The notes: generated by a model not told the origin, from the letters alone. 64,000 bases of DNA from Datisca glomerata (GCA_003255025.1 QANY01000261.1:3011390-3075389); one strand, 5' to 3'. Positions 12,331-24,739 are shown, counted from the first letter of the stretch. Translations and numbers: made by a program.

Positions 12331-13267
12331 TGGTTCGAAAAGAAAGGTAAACCTAGAGCTTTCGTATGTTTCGAATCAAATTTAGCTGAAGTTCCTTATA
12401 ATACTTGGTGGATTGATTCTGGTTGTATCACTCATGCTTCAAATACAATGCAGTGATTCCTTACGACCCAAACCATAAATCCAAATGAAGTGTTCGTTTA
12501 TATGGGGAATCGAGTCAAAACTCCAGTTGAAGCTATTAAAAACTTATCGATTTATTTTAGATATATCATTTAGATTTATTTCAAACTTTTTATGTGTCTT
12601 ATGTTTCTCGTAATTTAATTTCTTTGTCTAAACTTGATTTAGCTGGATACTCTTTTAAAATTGGTTCTACTATTCTTTGTGATAGTTTATACAAACTGTA
12701 ACTTGATAATCTTTTTGTTGAGACTCTTCTGACCTTGCATCATAAAGTTGGAACTAAACATTATTTAGAAAATGAAAGTCCTGCTTACTTGTGGCATAAA
12801 CGCTTGGGTCACATTTTCAAAGAAAAATTGGAAATATTAATAAAGAATGAAGTTCTTCAAGACTTGGATTTTACTGATCTAAGTATTTATGTGGATTGTA
12901 TTAGAGGAAAATAGACAAAACACACAAAGAAATGAACCACAAGAAACACACAGCTTCTTGAAATAATACACATTTATATATGTTGGCCTTTTGATGTTCC
13001 ATCTTTTAATGAATAAAAGTATTTTATCATCTTTATTGGTGATTTTTCACGTTATAGTTATGTCTATTTATTGTATAAAAAATCTCAATCAGTAGATACC
13101 TTAAATGTGTTTATTAATGAAGTTGAAAGACAATTAGACAAAAAGGTGAAATTGTCAGGTCTGACAGAGGTGGTGAATGTTATGAAAAATATACTGAAGG
13201 TGGACAATGTCTAGGTCCATTTGCTAAATTCTTTGAAAAGCGTGGTATATGTGCTCAATATACTATG

Positions 13268-13574
13268 TTGGATCAGTTAGAACTCATTTGAATATAAAAT
13301 TACTTGGTATTGGTATTTGTACGGTTAAAACATCCATGAGCAACATCAAGCTAGATGTTAGTTGTAGTAAGAAACTCCTCACCATTAATGAGTATTTGGA
13401 TCTTGTTGTTACCAATGGAGGGAGGAGAATTATGGTGGAAGCAGACTATTTCTCTGCCACAGTTTGGTTAAATTCTAGGCAGTGTCATGAGTGGACACTG
13501 CTGAATTTTCGCTTAGGATATCAAGAAAAAATGTTGAGTTTTGAGGAGTGCATCATTTCTACTATACTATTTTG
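13268..13574 (+). other. 307-bp insertion inside copia integrase
   Basis: Family alignment by eye predicts that the integrase codons ending at 13267 (ACT ATG) should be followed directly by the TCG GGT ACA of 13575. The 307 bases in between do not belong to copia. They are open in one frame for most of their length, with readable blocks such as EYLDLVVTNGGRRIMVEA and TVWLNSRQ, but no family was recognised. The right end of the insertion is an inverted copy of copia sequence located just downstream. Confidence 0.6.
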
Positions 13575-13610
13575 TCGGGTACACCATGACAAAATAGTAT
13601 AGTAGAAATG
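13554..13610. repeat. Perfect 23-bp inverted repeat, 11-base loop
   Basis: The arms are 13554-13576 and 13588-13610 and are exact reverse complements. The loop is gggtacaccat. The right arm belongs to the copia integrase. Most of the left arm is the end of the 307-bp insertion. Such a structure fits snap-back synthesis or template switching on the opposite strand. Confidence 0.95.
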
Positions 13611-14159
13611 CGTAATTGTACCTTAATGGATATGGTTAAGAGTATGTTAAGTAACTCGTCTTTATCTATATCATTGTGGATGCATGCATTGAAAACTGTC
13701 ATGTATTTGTTAAACACGGTTCCTAGTAAGGCAGTTCTTAAGACTCCTTTTGAATTGTGGACTGGTAGAAACCCTAGTTTAAGGCACCTGCATTTTTGAG
13801 GTTTCCCGGTAGAAGTAAGGATCTATAGTCCATAAGAAAAGAAATTGGATTCAAGAACAATCAGTGATTATTTCATTGGTTATCTAGAAAAATTTAAAGG
13901 GTGTAGATTTTATTGCCCTAGCTATAATACAAGAATTGTTGAAACTGAAAATGCAAGATTCATTGAGCATGGTGAAATGAGTGGGAGTTAAGAACCACAA
14001 AATGTGGTGATTCAAGAAGTTAGGGTATGAGTTTCTTTACTCTTAGTTTCTTTCAAAGTTGTTGTTCCTTCAATTGTTGAACAGTTAAATAATGGGAAAG
14101 AATAACAAGTCAATGAACAAATAACTCATATGATAATGTTGATGAACCTAGAGTAGATG

Positions 14160-15140
14160 AACCATTAAGGAGGCCTTGAAGACAAAGAATGTATGTTATT
14201 TCTTATGATTATGTGGTACTACAGGAGTCAGAATTTGACTTAGGAATCAATAAAGATCTAGTTTCATTTTCACATGCCATTGAAAGTGTTAATTCTATGA
14301 AATGGTTAGATGCCATGAAAGACGAGCTTAAATCCATGGAGCAAAATGAAGTTTGGGACATTGTTTAATTGCCTCAAGGTTATAAAAGGGTTGGGTGTAA
14401 ATGGATTCAAGATCAAACATGACTTTAATGGTAATATCGAACGACATAAGATCAGACTGGTTGCTAAAGGTTTTACTTAGAAAAATGGTATTGACTACAA
14501 TGAGACATTTTCGCCTGTCTCTAAGAAAAACTCATTTAGAAGTATCAAGACTTTGGTAGCTCATTATGACTTGGAGTTACATCATATGGATGTAAAAACT
14601 ATCTTTCTAAATGTGAATTTAGATGAAGAAGTCTATATGGATCAGCCTGAGGATTTTTCCATTGAAGAAAAAGAACACATGGTATGTAAAATGAAGAAAT
14701 CAATATATGGACTTAAACAAGCTTCCCGCCAATGGTATCTTAAGTTCATTGATACCATTATTTCTTTTGGATTTAAGGAAAGCACCGTTGACCTGTGTAT
14801 ATATCTAAAGATCAGTGGGAGCAAGTCTATAATTCTAATTCTATATGTTAATGATATCTTGCTTGCAACTAATGATCTTGGTTTATCACATGAGACCAAG
14901 AAATTTCTCTCCAGTAATTTTGAAATGAAATATATGGGAGGGGCAACTTATGTGATTGGAATAGAAATTTTTCAGAAAAAATCACAAGGATGGTTAGAGT
15001 TGTCTCAAAAGTCATATATTAATAAAGTTCTAGAGAGATTTAGAATAGAAAAGTTCTCATCAAGTGTTGTTCCAATTCATAAAGGAGATAAATTCAGTCT
15101 TATGCATTGCCTAGAGAATGAATTGGAACGTAAATAAATG
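14160..15140 (+). pseudogene. copia reverse transcriptase remnant
   Basis: The RT domain starts near 14290 (SMKWLDAMKDELKSME), passes RHKIRLVAKGFT (about 14445) and is open from 14553 to 15137: HHMDVKTIFLNVNLDEEVYM, KKSIYGLKQASRQWY, LILYVNDILLATND and FEMKYMGGATYVIGIEI. The catalytic YVDD box reads YVND, so one of the two metal-binding aspartates is lost. The first part carries stops (for example at 14366). Confidence 0.85.
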
Positions 15141-15814
15141 GAAGAGATTTCTTATGCAACTATTGTTGGGAGCTTGAATATGCTCACACTTGCACCAGGC
15201 CAAACATCAGTTTTGTTGTTGGAATGCTTGGCCGTAATCCAAGATTGGATCACTGGAAAGCTGGGAAGAAAGTTTTGAGATACTTACAAGGAACGAAATA
15301 TCACATGCTCACTTATAAGAGATTTGATCATCTTGAGGTGATTGGATATTTAGATTTATACTTTGTTAGATGTTTTGATACAAGAAAGTCTACATTTGGC
15401 TATCTATTTCTTTTAGTTGGAGGAGCAATCTCATGAAAAAGTGTGAATTAGTCTGTCATTGCTACATCCACTATAGAGGCTGAGTTTGTAGCATGTTTTG
15501 AAGCCACAATTCAAGGAAATTGGCAGCATAAATTTATTTCAGGACTTGAAATGGTTGACAATATTACTAGGCCGCTGAAAATTTATTATGATAATGCCAC
15601 AGTTGTCTTCTTTGCGAAAAACGACAAGTATTCAAAAAGTGTTAAACATATGAAATTGAAATACTTTACCATCAAAGAAGTGGTTCAGAAACAAACAGTG
15701 TCAACTGAACATATTAGCACAAACTTTATGATTGCAGATCTTTTAATAAAAGGATTGCCACCTAAGGAATTTATTGGTCATGTTGAAAGGATGGGCATTA
15801 TTGGACATAATTAG
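15141..15814 (+). pseudogene. copia RNase H remnant
   Basis: After a stop at 15137 the frame changes and continues with MLGRNPRLDHWKAGKKVLRY (15224 on), then the RNase H domain: STIEAEFVACFEA (about 15470), IYYDNATVVFFAKND (15585) and the C-terminal ADLLIKGLPPKEFIGHVERMG ending at 15814. In the family this region degrades the RNA strand of the RNA-DNA hybrid. Two or more frame changes. Confidence 0.8.
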
Positions 15815-16196
15815 TGATGTTATGTAATAAATTTTATGATGTTTATATATTTGACACTTTGAGTTCAATTATATATTTTGTTTCTGATATTGTTTATATC
15901 ACGTGATATGTACATGAATGAATGAAAAATGCTAATAGGGTCTGTCATGGACAAGAACAATAATGTTAGACCATTATGTGATTCTCACTTATTAATCATG
16001 TTAGGTGAAGCCCGATGTTTTGGTATGTGGAAAGGACTATGTCGATTAAGGATGTACAACCGTTATAACTCTTATTAATTTTTACTTAATGATGATATTA
16101 TGCTATCACCGCTGAATTGAGAATTTTAGTTTTATACTATGCGCAGTATGTTCTATTAAATCATGAAAGAAATATCGTATGGGCCAAGTGGGAGAA

Positions 16197-16632
16197 TGTA
16201 AGAATTATTTGACCCTATATGAATATTAATTAATTATTATGGTTTAATAGAAATAATTAAACTAAATCATATTGGTTGATTATGTGAGAGGTGATTACTT
16301 TGAAGTAAGTAACCATCATGTAATGAAAAAAAAATCATCACCTTGATGGAAGGTGATATAAATACAATTTTCTTAGAAATTGGTTTTCTCTCAACCCTAA
16401 TTAAACTCATTTATATTATCACTAAATGTGTCTAAAGATATAAAGGGTAAAGAGGGAGAAATCAATTATGTATCAAAAGATTCAACAAGTATAAAGATTC
16501 TAAAATAGCTAACGGTGTGTTCTCCATAACTATAGAATGTGAATGTGAAAATTATGAAATTCTAAAGATCTAAATAATTATATTTTATGCATAATTGATT
16601 AGTTGCATGATAAATGATTAAAAAAATTTACA
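16197..16632 (+). repeat. 3' LTR of copia element
   Basis: It starts TGTAAGAATTATTTGACC directly after the polypurine tract and ends in TTTACA near 16632, about 436 bases. The right border rests on the terminal CA only. It contains aggtgatataaatac near 16350, a possible TATA-type core for element transcription. Confidence 0.7.
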
Positions 16633-16689
16633 TGCCGCACATGAGCTTTAACTCTCAATTCTTCATTCACACTGTCAACATTCTTTTTT

Positions 16690-17130
16690 CTTTATCATCA
16701 CAGTGATCTTTTGGCTCAAACACATTGGAAGTTCTATAAACTCATTATAGGATTTGAAATTCATCTAGTTGCCCTGCTTCCCCTTGGACTCATTCTGGGT
16801 TTTGAGTCGTGTTCGGACGACCTTGTAGATTGGCTCGAAGTTGATCTAAAATCTCCTGTGTCCTGTTGTAGAATGAGTTCTACACTTTGACTCAAGGTCC
16901 AAAGTTAGTCTTCGAAATCCTGCACTCTATAATCTTGTGGTTGTTCTTATGGTTGGGGCTGCTCGACCATTACGTCATCACCATTTACCATTTTCCTGGT
17001 AAAGACCACATCATGGTTCATAGTAATGCTCCACGGTAGGTGCTCATTGTAGAACGCACAACTTTTCTAATTTTGAATCTTGTACCAAGAGTCCTGAACA
17101 ACAAGTTCCAAGCAGGTAGTGCCTTCAAAT
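16690..17130 (-). pseudogene. gypsy gag leader remnant, right half of split element
   Basis: The minus strand carries a gypsy-like gag N-terminal segment. Around 16850-16780 it reads RANLQGRPNTTQNPE, then a stop, then GQLDEFQIL, a pattern common in the N-terminal linker of plant gypsy gag. It is frameshifted and lacks the capsid core. Together with the protease at 9704-10010, same strand and expected order, it suggests one gypsy element cut in two by the copia insertion, with loss of most of gag. Confidence 0.4.
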
Positions 17131-18880
17131 TTTGGACATTCTTCCTAGCAAGTGATACTTGCAAAAAAGTGGTCGAGCGTTAGTACTTCTAGCTCGCTCT
17201 TATGCTTATCATCAAATATTTTATGTGATTTTTTTAATTGTGTCCAAGAAGGATATATATATATATATTATGTGGTCTGAAAATAGTTCAAGTGATAACC
17301 ACACATCTTTTTAAAGTAGGATTAGAAAGTCCCAAGTTTTTTTTTCGAAACTTGGAGGTCTCAAGTTATTACGAGATAAAAACGCATTTTGAATTTATCT
17401 CTTATTTTTTAATATTATCTTCATCAAAAATTACATCATGTGAGTGAGAACATAAGTGATGTTGTTTCGATCGACTATTGAACAAAACCACTTGTTGAAA
17501 AAAAAAAACTAAAAACATATCATCCTAACATGAAGGTAAGGAAAAAAACCTTAAAAGTCTGTACTTTTTTTCAGAAATTTTCTAAATTTCTGAAGAGCTT
17601 GAAAGGTGCGAGTGATTCTTTTCTCCTTTCTCCGGGTACAATTTTGTTTGTTGTTTTTTATATTTTAAAGCATTTTGTTTGTTGTTTTTATATTTAAAGC
17701 ATTTTTTGGCATGTGGGTCATTAGTGTCACTCTCTGCCGAGGTGATGCCTAGCTGTATGGTTTACTTGTTATTCCAAATGACAGGCATGGATTGGTATGC
17801 CAGACTTTGACCTTCCAACAGCCTGTAGAAATAGATCGATTCTATAGTTTTTAAGTTCACAGAAGCTGATAAAAAGTTTAATTAATTTTTCTTAGTTTGT
17901 AAACCATAGCCTGTTTATTAAATATTTTCCGTTTATTTTGACTTTTATTAGATGTTATAAATGCTTAAAGAAATCCCGTCATCACATTATTTTTTTATAA
18001 AAATCATATAATTCTTTTTTATAAAAAAATATTTAAATATAAGTGAATTATATGATGATCATGTTATTTTTAAGTATTATCGAGACGCGAACTAACACAA
18101 CACGATAGATGTTTTTGTGTATTAATTAAAGTATAGAGCCTTCAAATGTTATTTTTAAAATTTATGAGATAAAATTGAAAATAATACAAAATTTATCGGT
18201 TGTGTTTGCATTTCACCCAAATAATTTTACGTAGCTTACCATAGAAATTGTAATTTAAAAGTAACTATGTTACTCTAAAATTATATAATAGTTTGTTTTT
18301 ACATTAATTAGGACAAAAACTTTCCCATAATATGTCAGGTGAAAATCTCTGATGTTATCTTATGGAGTTAACTTTTTTTAATCAAAAACAAAATTTCATT
18401 GAGAAATACAACAAGAGAAGCTACATCGTGGATGTCTTTGTCTACCTCATACAAATTACAGTACTATTTTCTTTAATCTATGATATATATTCCAGATATT
18501 AGTGATTAACCTACTAGCTTCCTTACTAATGTACATCGTGGAGTTAGCTTTGTGGCAGAATATTCTACTAACACACTTCTTCTTGTTGAGAAATTAATCG
18601 ATGATTGAAGTTGTTATGTTGGTGATCAAATACATATATCTAGTGATAAACACATCTCATGGTTAGGAAAAAGTCTTAAGTTCAAATTTTTATCCCGAAT
18701 TCGACCAAAAAAAAACGTTAGGTTTAACCTAAAGCTTATATTTTTGTGATTGATAGCCATTTAAATTCATGCCAAAGCAGAAAATATTGAGTTTAAACTC
18801 ATCTTTCAACTTGCTCTCTTCACCTTAAAGTTGAAGTGTCTAACTTTTTGACTCACAAAATGTCTAAGCTAATTATATAT
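17131..18880. other. AT-rich spacer with small repeats
   Basis: No gene seen. A tandem duplication of about 32 bases (attttgtttgttgttttta-type unit) lies at 17641-17705. Two stretches (17278-17370 and 18640-18700) look like worn tRNA-derived or plant dispersed repeats (tagttcaagtgataaccaca, gtgataaacacatctcatgg) but lack paired A and B boxes. Confidence 0.4.
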
Positions 18881-18884
18881 ATAA

Positions 18885-19400
18885 CTATCTATACTATATC
18901 AAAATAGACTTAAATAAAAAAAATTAAGTCCTATTAAAATATAGTACAAGTTAGGGTTTTCACTTTTTCATATAATGATACATTATAATATAGTTTGTAA
19001 ATTAATTTTATAATATTATGCAATTAGGAATGTGATTTTTCATAAAGTTTAATCTCGATATTTTATATGTTATAATATTTATTTTCCAGTTAATACTATG
19101 TTTGTTAGTAATTTATAAAATATATATGTTATTAAAAATATAAAAATTTGTACAAATGAATTCAAAGAAATGCATTTATGTATTTTTTAACAATCTATAA
19201 ATGATATAATAATTTCTTAGAAATGTGATAAATTGATAAAATAAAATCATTTTCTATGCTATTCAAACTACATTGCCATATATATAATTTCAATAAACTA
19301 ACTTTAATTTTAACACATATTACTTTATATGCACTATGTTCAAGTTTTTATGAATTTTATATACAACGTGTAATGCACGTTGTTTGGGTCTCATATATGT
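18885..19400 (+). mobile_element. Possible short Helitron-like element
   Basis: The left end reads tctatactatatcaaaatag, like the TC-starting 5' end of many non-autonomous plant Helitrons. The right part contains a hairpin aacgtg-taatg-cacgtt (about 19366-19382) followed by tttgggtctcat, resembling the hairpin that lies 10-12 bases before the 3' CTRR end. The final CTRR is not intact here. There is no coding capacity and Helitrons make no target-site duplication, so the call rests on the ends alone. Confidence 0.3.
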
Positions 19401-21100
19401 AAAAGAAATGTGAAAAAAATATACTAATTATTACATTCACCTTTATCTATTTTATGGAATTATCGAAAATATTTTTATCAAATACATTTAAATTTAGTTG
19501 TTTGTTTTGTTTTTACAATATTCAACTATCTAGAATAGTCCTGAGATACTGCTATAAATATTTTGAGGGATAACATTTTCTTAAGAAGCTATATATTGTT
19601 TTACTATTTTGTAAAAAAATCTCACAATACTATCACATATAAATGGAGCTTAAGGTGGAGTAACATTTTTAAACTTCTTCGCCCAATAAATTTTAATCCA
19701 ATTCTAATTTTACGAGTATAATATTGATGAAAAATACTAAATCGAAACATTTAGTAACTTCTTTATGTTAACATGACCATACTTATTTCATTAGATTTGT
19801 AAATTAAATTTAAAAAATCCATTTAAAATTTCATATATACAAAAATATATATTATACGTACTTGTAAGCTCATGTAAATTTTATAAATATTAATGTGTGT
19901 TTTTATTGTGAAGTTAATTTAAAACTAAAATTTGCAGATAAGATAGTTATTCATTTCAATTGTTGCTGTTGTAAAATACGTTAGAGTAGGATATAGGTAG
20001 TTTATTAGTGGTGCCAATAAAATTAGATGGTAGGTAGTTAAAAAAAGCCAAATTAATAAGATTATAAAACTATGGAATCACGTTCTTTGTTTAATTCAAG
20101 TACAAAAGATAATGACAGAGCTACAATGACTACAGACTTTTTTATTTAAGGTAAACTACTAATAAAAAGAACTAGATATGTATAAAAAGGATTTTAAAAG
20201 GTTATAAGATCACGGTAGTTATTTTTTAAAAGTAAAATATTTAAGATAATGAAAACAATATGAAATTTGTAATTTGTAAATTAATACATTTTCCTCGATT
20301 TTAATTATAAATAATTTTCTCTTTATCAAATTTGTTTAAAAAAAATTCTTTCATTTGTATCGTTATTATATATTAGGTATTTTATTGTTATAATTAGTTA
20401 TAATTTCTCTTAAAAAAATTTAATGTAAAAAGAGTAATTAAGAATCTAACTTAAAATAAAAGACTTCATTCATTAATTAAATAGTTAAAAAACTTAATTA
20501 CTATGATGTCATTTACTACTAAGTTTAGAGATAATTTTAAGAACTTGAATAATAATGTGAGGATAAAGTTGTCTAAAAATATTTTTTACTCATTTTTATA
20601 TACAGTAAACATAAAATAAGTAGTTAAGATATAGAGTTTTTAGATTCATTCCGCTAAGTGAATTTTTTTCACTTTTTTCAATGCTAGTTAGATTAGAATA
20701 CACAAAAACGATAATGAATAAATTTTAGCTAGAGAAATATTGGGTTGATTTGATACTTATTTTTTTTTGCTTATAATAAGTCTTTTGAGATTTACACATA
20801 AAATGATAATAAAGAAACATTTGATTAATTTGAGACTTAATTTTTTTTACTTATAATTAGTCTTTTAAGATTTTAAATTAAACATGAGGAGAAAATATCT
20901 TTAAAGATGATAATTTAAACAAAATAGTCAAAAAAAAACTTTTTCATCTAAATAATTGAGATAATAAATACAAAATGGTTAAAAAAAATTCTATGAATAA
21001 TTAAGATAATAAATATATTGTAAGGATAATGTAGGAAATATAAAGTATAATTATGGATAGTATTGTCCAAAAAAAATTCTGACTTCTACATTTTTATATA
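19401..21100. other. AT-rich spacer
   Basis: Very AT-rich with many stop codons in all frames. Around 20750-20900 a loosely repeated pair of phrases occurs (gagacttaatttttttacttataattagtctttt and a close variant about 100 bases before it). No gene or defined element was recognised. Confidence 0.4.
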
Positions 21101-21103
21101 TAG

Positions 21104-21160
21104 TACTAGTCGTACCCATATGCGTAGCATGTGTGGAATAATATTTTAAGAACCCGTTTG
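21104..21160 (-). mobile_element. Possible Helitron 3' terminus (minus strand)
   Basis: On the minus strand this reads atgc-tac-gcat, a short hairpin, then atgggtacga and CTAG (21106-21109). Hairpin plus CTAG is the usual 3' end of plant Helitrons, which would place the body at higher coordinates. No matching 5' TC end was located, so the length is unknown. Confidence 0.3.
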
Positions 21161-23480
21161 AGCTTAAAACTATTAAATATGCATAATATCATATCAAATA
21201 CATTCAAATGACAAATACAACTAATATTTAACAACCAATAAATCAAGACTTATACAATAACTGTTTGATGAATTTGTATACTCTAATAAAGTCATATATA
21301 TGTTAATCTGTAAAATAAACAATGTAAACTCTTATAAATGATAATTACACAATGTTAAATTTCAGTGTTATTTGAACTTCTATCACTAAGGCACTACCTG
21401 ACATTTTCTTACTAAATCATCAAGAAATATGATTTAACTAACTATTCGAGCACCAACTATCATGAACTTTTGTCTTAATCAAAGTTAAAATTATGAAAGA
21501 ATGTAAATGTAGATAGAATACATGTAAATTTTTAGTTTTATAAGAAGTTAGTATAGTTTAATTATGTGCCCTCTTGTGATGAAGTTTTGAATTAAAATAT
21601 GAATCAGAGAATATTGATAATAATTGGTTTTGGTAATTTATATTAGTTAAATATGTTAAAATTTCACTCGAAAAAATAATCATTTTTATTAGTGGTTCAT
21701 TGTGTAAGAGCAAATTTATTGAACATGATTGTAATCGGATAAACCGTTATTATTCTGGATAAGATAATGGTTTTTAACCGTTATCTTAAGAAAAAAATAA
21801 AGATTATTTCTCGTTATTGAAAAATTGAGTTAAGATGAAAAGTTGAACGATCACAATCGTGCAACTGTACGTGACCACTCATATAAGATTCAATAATTAT
21901 ATTTATCATGTTTTATAGTGATATTTCTAACCTTACAAAAAAAAATGTGTCTTAGTATTTGAGTAGTGTGATTTAAATTCTTAGAGGTTAAATCAATATT
22001 ATTTTTGTCAGTTATGTAGATACGTATATTTATATATTTATATAATTAACCAATAGAAATGCATGAACATAGATAAATATAATGAATGTCTTCTAACTTA
22101 TAAAAAAAATATTCATGTACATTGTATTTTCATAGGTTACTATGCCAATTGTATTTTCTTATCTTTTTTTACATAGATGAATAATAGTTAGATTGATTTG
22201 TCAAAATAAATATTTTATATCTTTATATATTTTAATTAATAAATTTAGTATCGTAGATTTTAAAAAGAAGACATAGAATTGGGTAGCTATATAAAATATA
22301 GATAAATAGTTAATTAAATTCAGTTTACAATGTCATTAAGAAGGGTACTTAAAGATTAGCAAGAAAATCATATGAACAAAATGGTATAAAAAAATTTCTC
22401 CCATTTCGACACCTTCATGTATGCCATAGATAGATAAATTGAGACATTATTTCAATCATAATAAGTATAACTCATTTTTATACAATTTTTCAATATATAA
22501 TATTAAGAAATTAACATGGGCGACCCACATGTTGTCTATTAGTATACAACAAGTGATGAGGCCATCCATTTTTTAATGGGTCAAAATTTTGTAATAGTCC
22601 TTGTTCTTTGCTACAATAATAATATTTTCCTTTATTGCATTTAATTGAGAGTTATTTTTAGAAATTTGAAAGCCAAATGGAGCTAATATAATTACTAAAA
22701 TTATAAATTTGAATAAGATAAATATTAGAAAATTTCGGTCATTTATTTCAAAATGGAAATAGTATATAGTTATATAATTTTAAGTTTAAAGGAGAAATAA
22801 ATATAGCTAAATTTTTTTATAATTTTAAAGAGACAAATAATATACTAGTTGATAATTTTTTGTGTTATATATATATATTCAAACCACAATGTTTGTTTTG
22901 ACTAGGAAATTCGGTGGGTGGACAAATTGGATTCCCTGTCATTCAAATAAATAAATTCAAGCCAAAGTGCCTTTAAAAGATTTTCGGTGTTATGTGACTT
23001 TTAATATTGAGGAGTTTCCAACAGACAGAGATTTAACACTGAGAAATTCAGACCCCTAACCTTATGTTTGTCGGCACCGACAAGTGACTGAGCTAGCTGT
23101 ACATAAATTTGGCATCGAAAGTTTTTGCCCTCATCAAGAAGAAGGATGCTATTGGATATCTTCGCACTTTTAAAATAAATCCAAATCATAGTAACATCTT
23201 TGCACGTTGTCGATTTTACAATACCGTTCTTTGTCCAAGTTTTTTGGTTAAATTTATTCATGCTCTTTAATTTTGTTTTTTCAATCAATTCAAATCTTGT
23301 ATTAATATACTGTTGAATGACGTTTTTTTAGTGAGAGACTTCAAAAATAACGACTTTACATATTAGCCTTTAAAATAATACTACATACTTTACTTTCACA
23401 TACATTTAGGTGAAACCAACCGTTCACCAAACTAAATATTATACATTATAATTTCGTGACGGAACACTTTATCTAAAATA
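21161..23480. other. AT-rich spacer, no gene recognised
   Basis: It contains a small hairpin near 21762-21785 (gataatggt ... accgttatc) and many A/T runs. A 95-codon frame on the minus strand (23001-23288) is Lys-rich, matches no family I know and sits in sequence with no other sign of coding, so it is not called a gene. Confidence 0.4.
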
Positions 23481-23499
23481 TAAATTGAATTGAATTGAA

Positions 23500-23925
23500 A
23501 TTTCGGTTCACAATAAAATTGAACCGAACTGTAAATACTAAAAGAACCAAACTGAATCATGAGTTTCAGTTTGGTTTGATTTTTCAGTTCGGTATTATTA
23601 ATTAAAAATTATTTTTAAATAATATTATTTAAAAAAATCAAAAATTTGTTTCGGTTCAATTTGAAAATCACTAAAATTTTAAACCGAATCAAACAAAAAT
23701 GAACATATATAAAGAACCGATCGAACTGGTCATTTTTTGTTCAGTTCGATTCTTCGGTTCGGTATTATTAATTAAAAATTATTTTTAAACAATATTATTT
23801 AAAAAAATCAAAAATTTGTTTTGGTTCGATTTGAAAATCACTAAAATTTTGAACCAAACTGAACACACATAAAGAATCTGATCGAACTGATCATTTTTTG
23901 TTCGATTCGATTTAATTTTAAACAT
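23500..23925. repeat. Tandem duplication, period 170 bp
   Basis: The phrase ggtattattaattaaaaatt occurs at 23591 and again at 23761, and the bases around each copy agree closely (ttcggtt, aaccgaa and aaaatcactaaaatttt blocks). A third, partial copy runs from about 23865 to 23925. The unit is rich in aaccgaa/ttcggtt words in both orientations, so each unit can also pair with itself. No coding potential. Confidence 0.85.
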
Positions 23926-24735
23926 GCATATGGAGGAATGTGAAAACTATTTACTGGTGTTAGGTTCCTTTCGATGCTAAATTGGTTATGATGAGTCATG
24001 AGTGCCATTTTTACTATCACAATGGTAAAGTACATATCCCATTATTATTCACCACATTCATTCTAAGATTCATTCTAAGTTGAGCTTTTAAGTATAAATC
24101 TCTTAATCCTTAATTTGACAAAAAATAATTATTATCACAATACTATATAAAATGGTAAATTTATGAGAGGGCTGAGGACAAAAAACTATATCTAACGCTT
24201 TAGAAAAAATATAGCATTTTCATACTCGATTTATAAATTTTTTTTAGCGAATTTAGTACTTACATTTTAATTTTTTTGTAATCGGTAACATGTTCAAATT
24301 TGTTAATTTTATTACATGTGAATTACTTTGATGATGATAGATATTTGAATAAGAAAACACTTGTTAATATTGTGCGTAAAACAGCTAAATTTAACGAATA
24401 TTATATAACAAATGTTGAAGTGCATTTCATTAAAAAACATTATATGGGATATAATTACAAAACAACTAAAGAGCAAGAGATTAGTTCTTTCATTTTTTAC
24501 ATCAACACACTTGTGTGTCAATTTTTACATATAAAGTCAATTTGTACATAGCTTTTTAATTTTGTTGGTCAAATGTAGATATTTTTAAATTTAAACAAAA
24601 CATGTTGTATAAAAATTTCTGGAAACGTACAAGTTTGTTAAGTACAATTAATGGAAGTAGGCCGAGGATTCTATCAACATATTTTTAATAAAATGTATAA
24701 CTATCAAATTGAGGAAATCAGAGCTGAAATTGAAT
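23926..24735. other. AT-rich spacer
   Basis: No gene seen. Overlapping short frames on both strands near 24300-24550 are in low-complexity AT sequence and encode no recognisable domain. Confidence 0.4.
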
Positions 24736-24739
24736 TTAA

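Larger units (their letters stand above)
12390..13800 (+). pseudogene. copia protease and integrase remnant
   Basis: The protease motif WWIDSGC appears at about 12408. The GAG-pre-integrase motif LWHKRLGH lies near 12790. Integrase core follows from about 12980 (FDVPSFN.., FIGDFSRY), with DRGGE near 13160 and GICAQYTM ending at 13267. The core then resumes at 13575 with SGTP and, after changes, [12 protein letters not shown] and [13 protein letters not shown] (to 13797). The break between 13267 and 13575 is a foreign insertion described separately. Several stops are present. Confidence 0.75.
10152..16632 (+). mobile_element. Ty1/copia element, decayed, inserted in gypsy DNA
   Basis: The 5' LTR fragment (10152-10276) and 3' LTR (16197-16632) share nearly all of their first 120 bases. 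A polypurine tract (gggccaagtgggaga, 16181-16195) lies just before the 3' LTR. In between, in one orientation, lie gag, protease, integrase, reverse transcriptase and RNase H, the copia order. Stops and frameshifts occur throughout. The 5' LTR is cut short at about 10276 and replaced by unrelated AT-rich sequence. A clear target-site duplication was not recovered (tctcg before the 5' LTR, tgccg after the 3' LTR). The element separates a gypsy protease (left) from a gypsy gag leader (right), both on the minus strand. Confidence 0.85.

Noticed and set aside
13249..13602. A 117-codon frame treated as an independent gene
   Set aside because: It begins and ends in copia integrase sequence and spans an insertion, so the frame is a chimera.
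23001..23288. 95-codon minus-strand frame
   Set aside because: No recognisable domain, no supporting splice or promoter context, and it lies in AT-rich repeat-like DNA.
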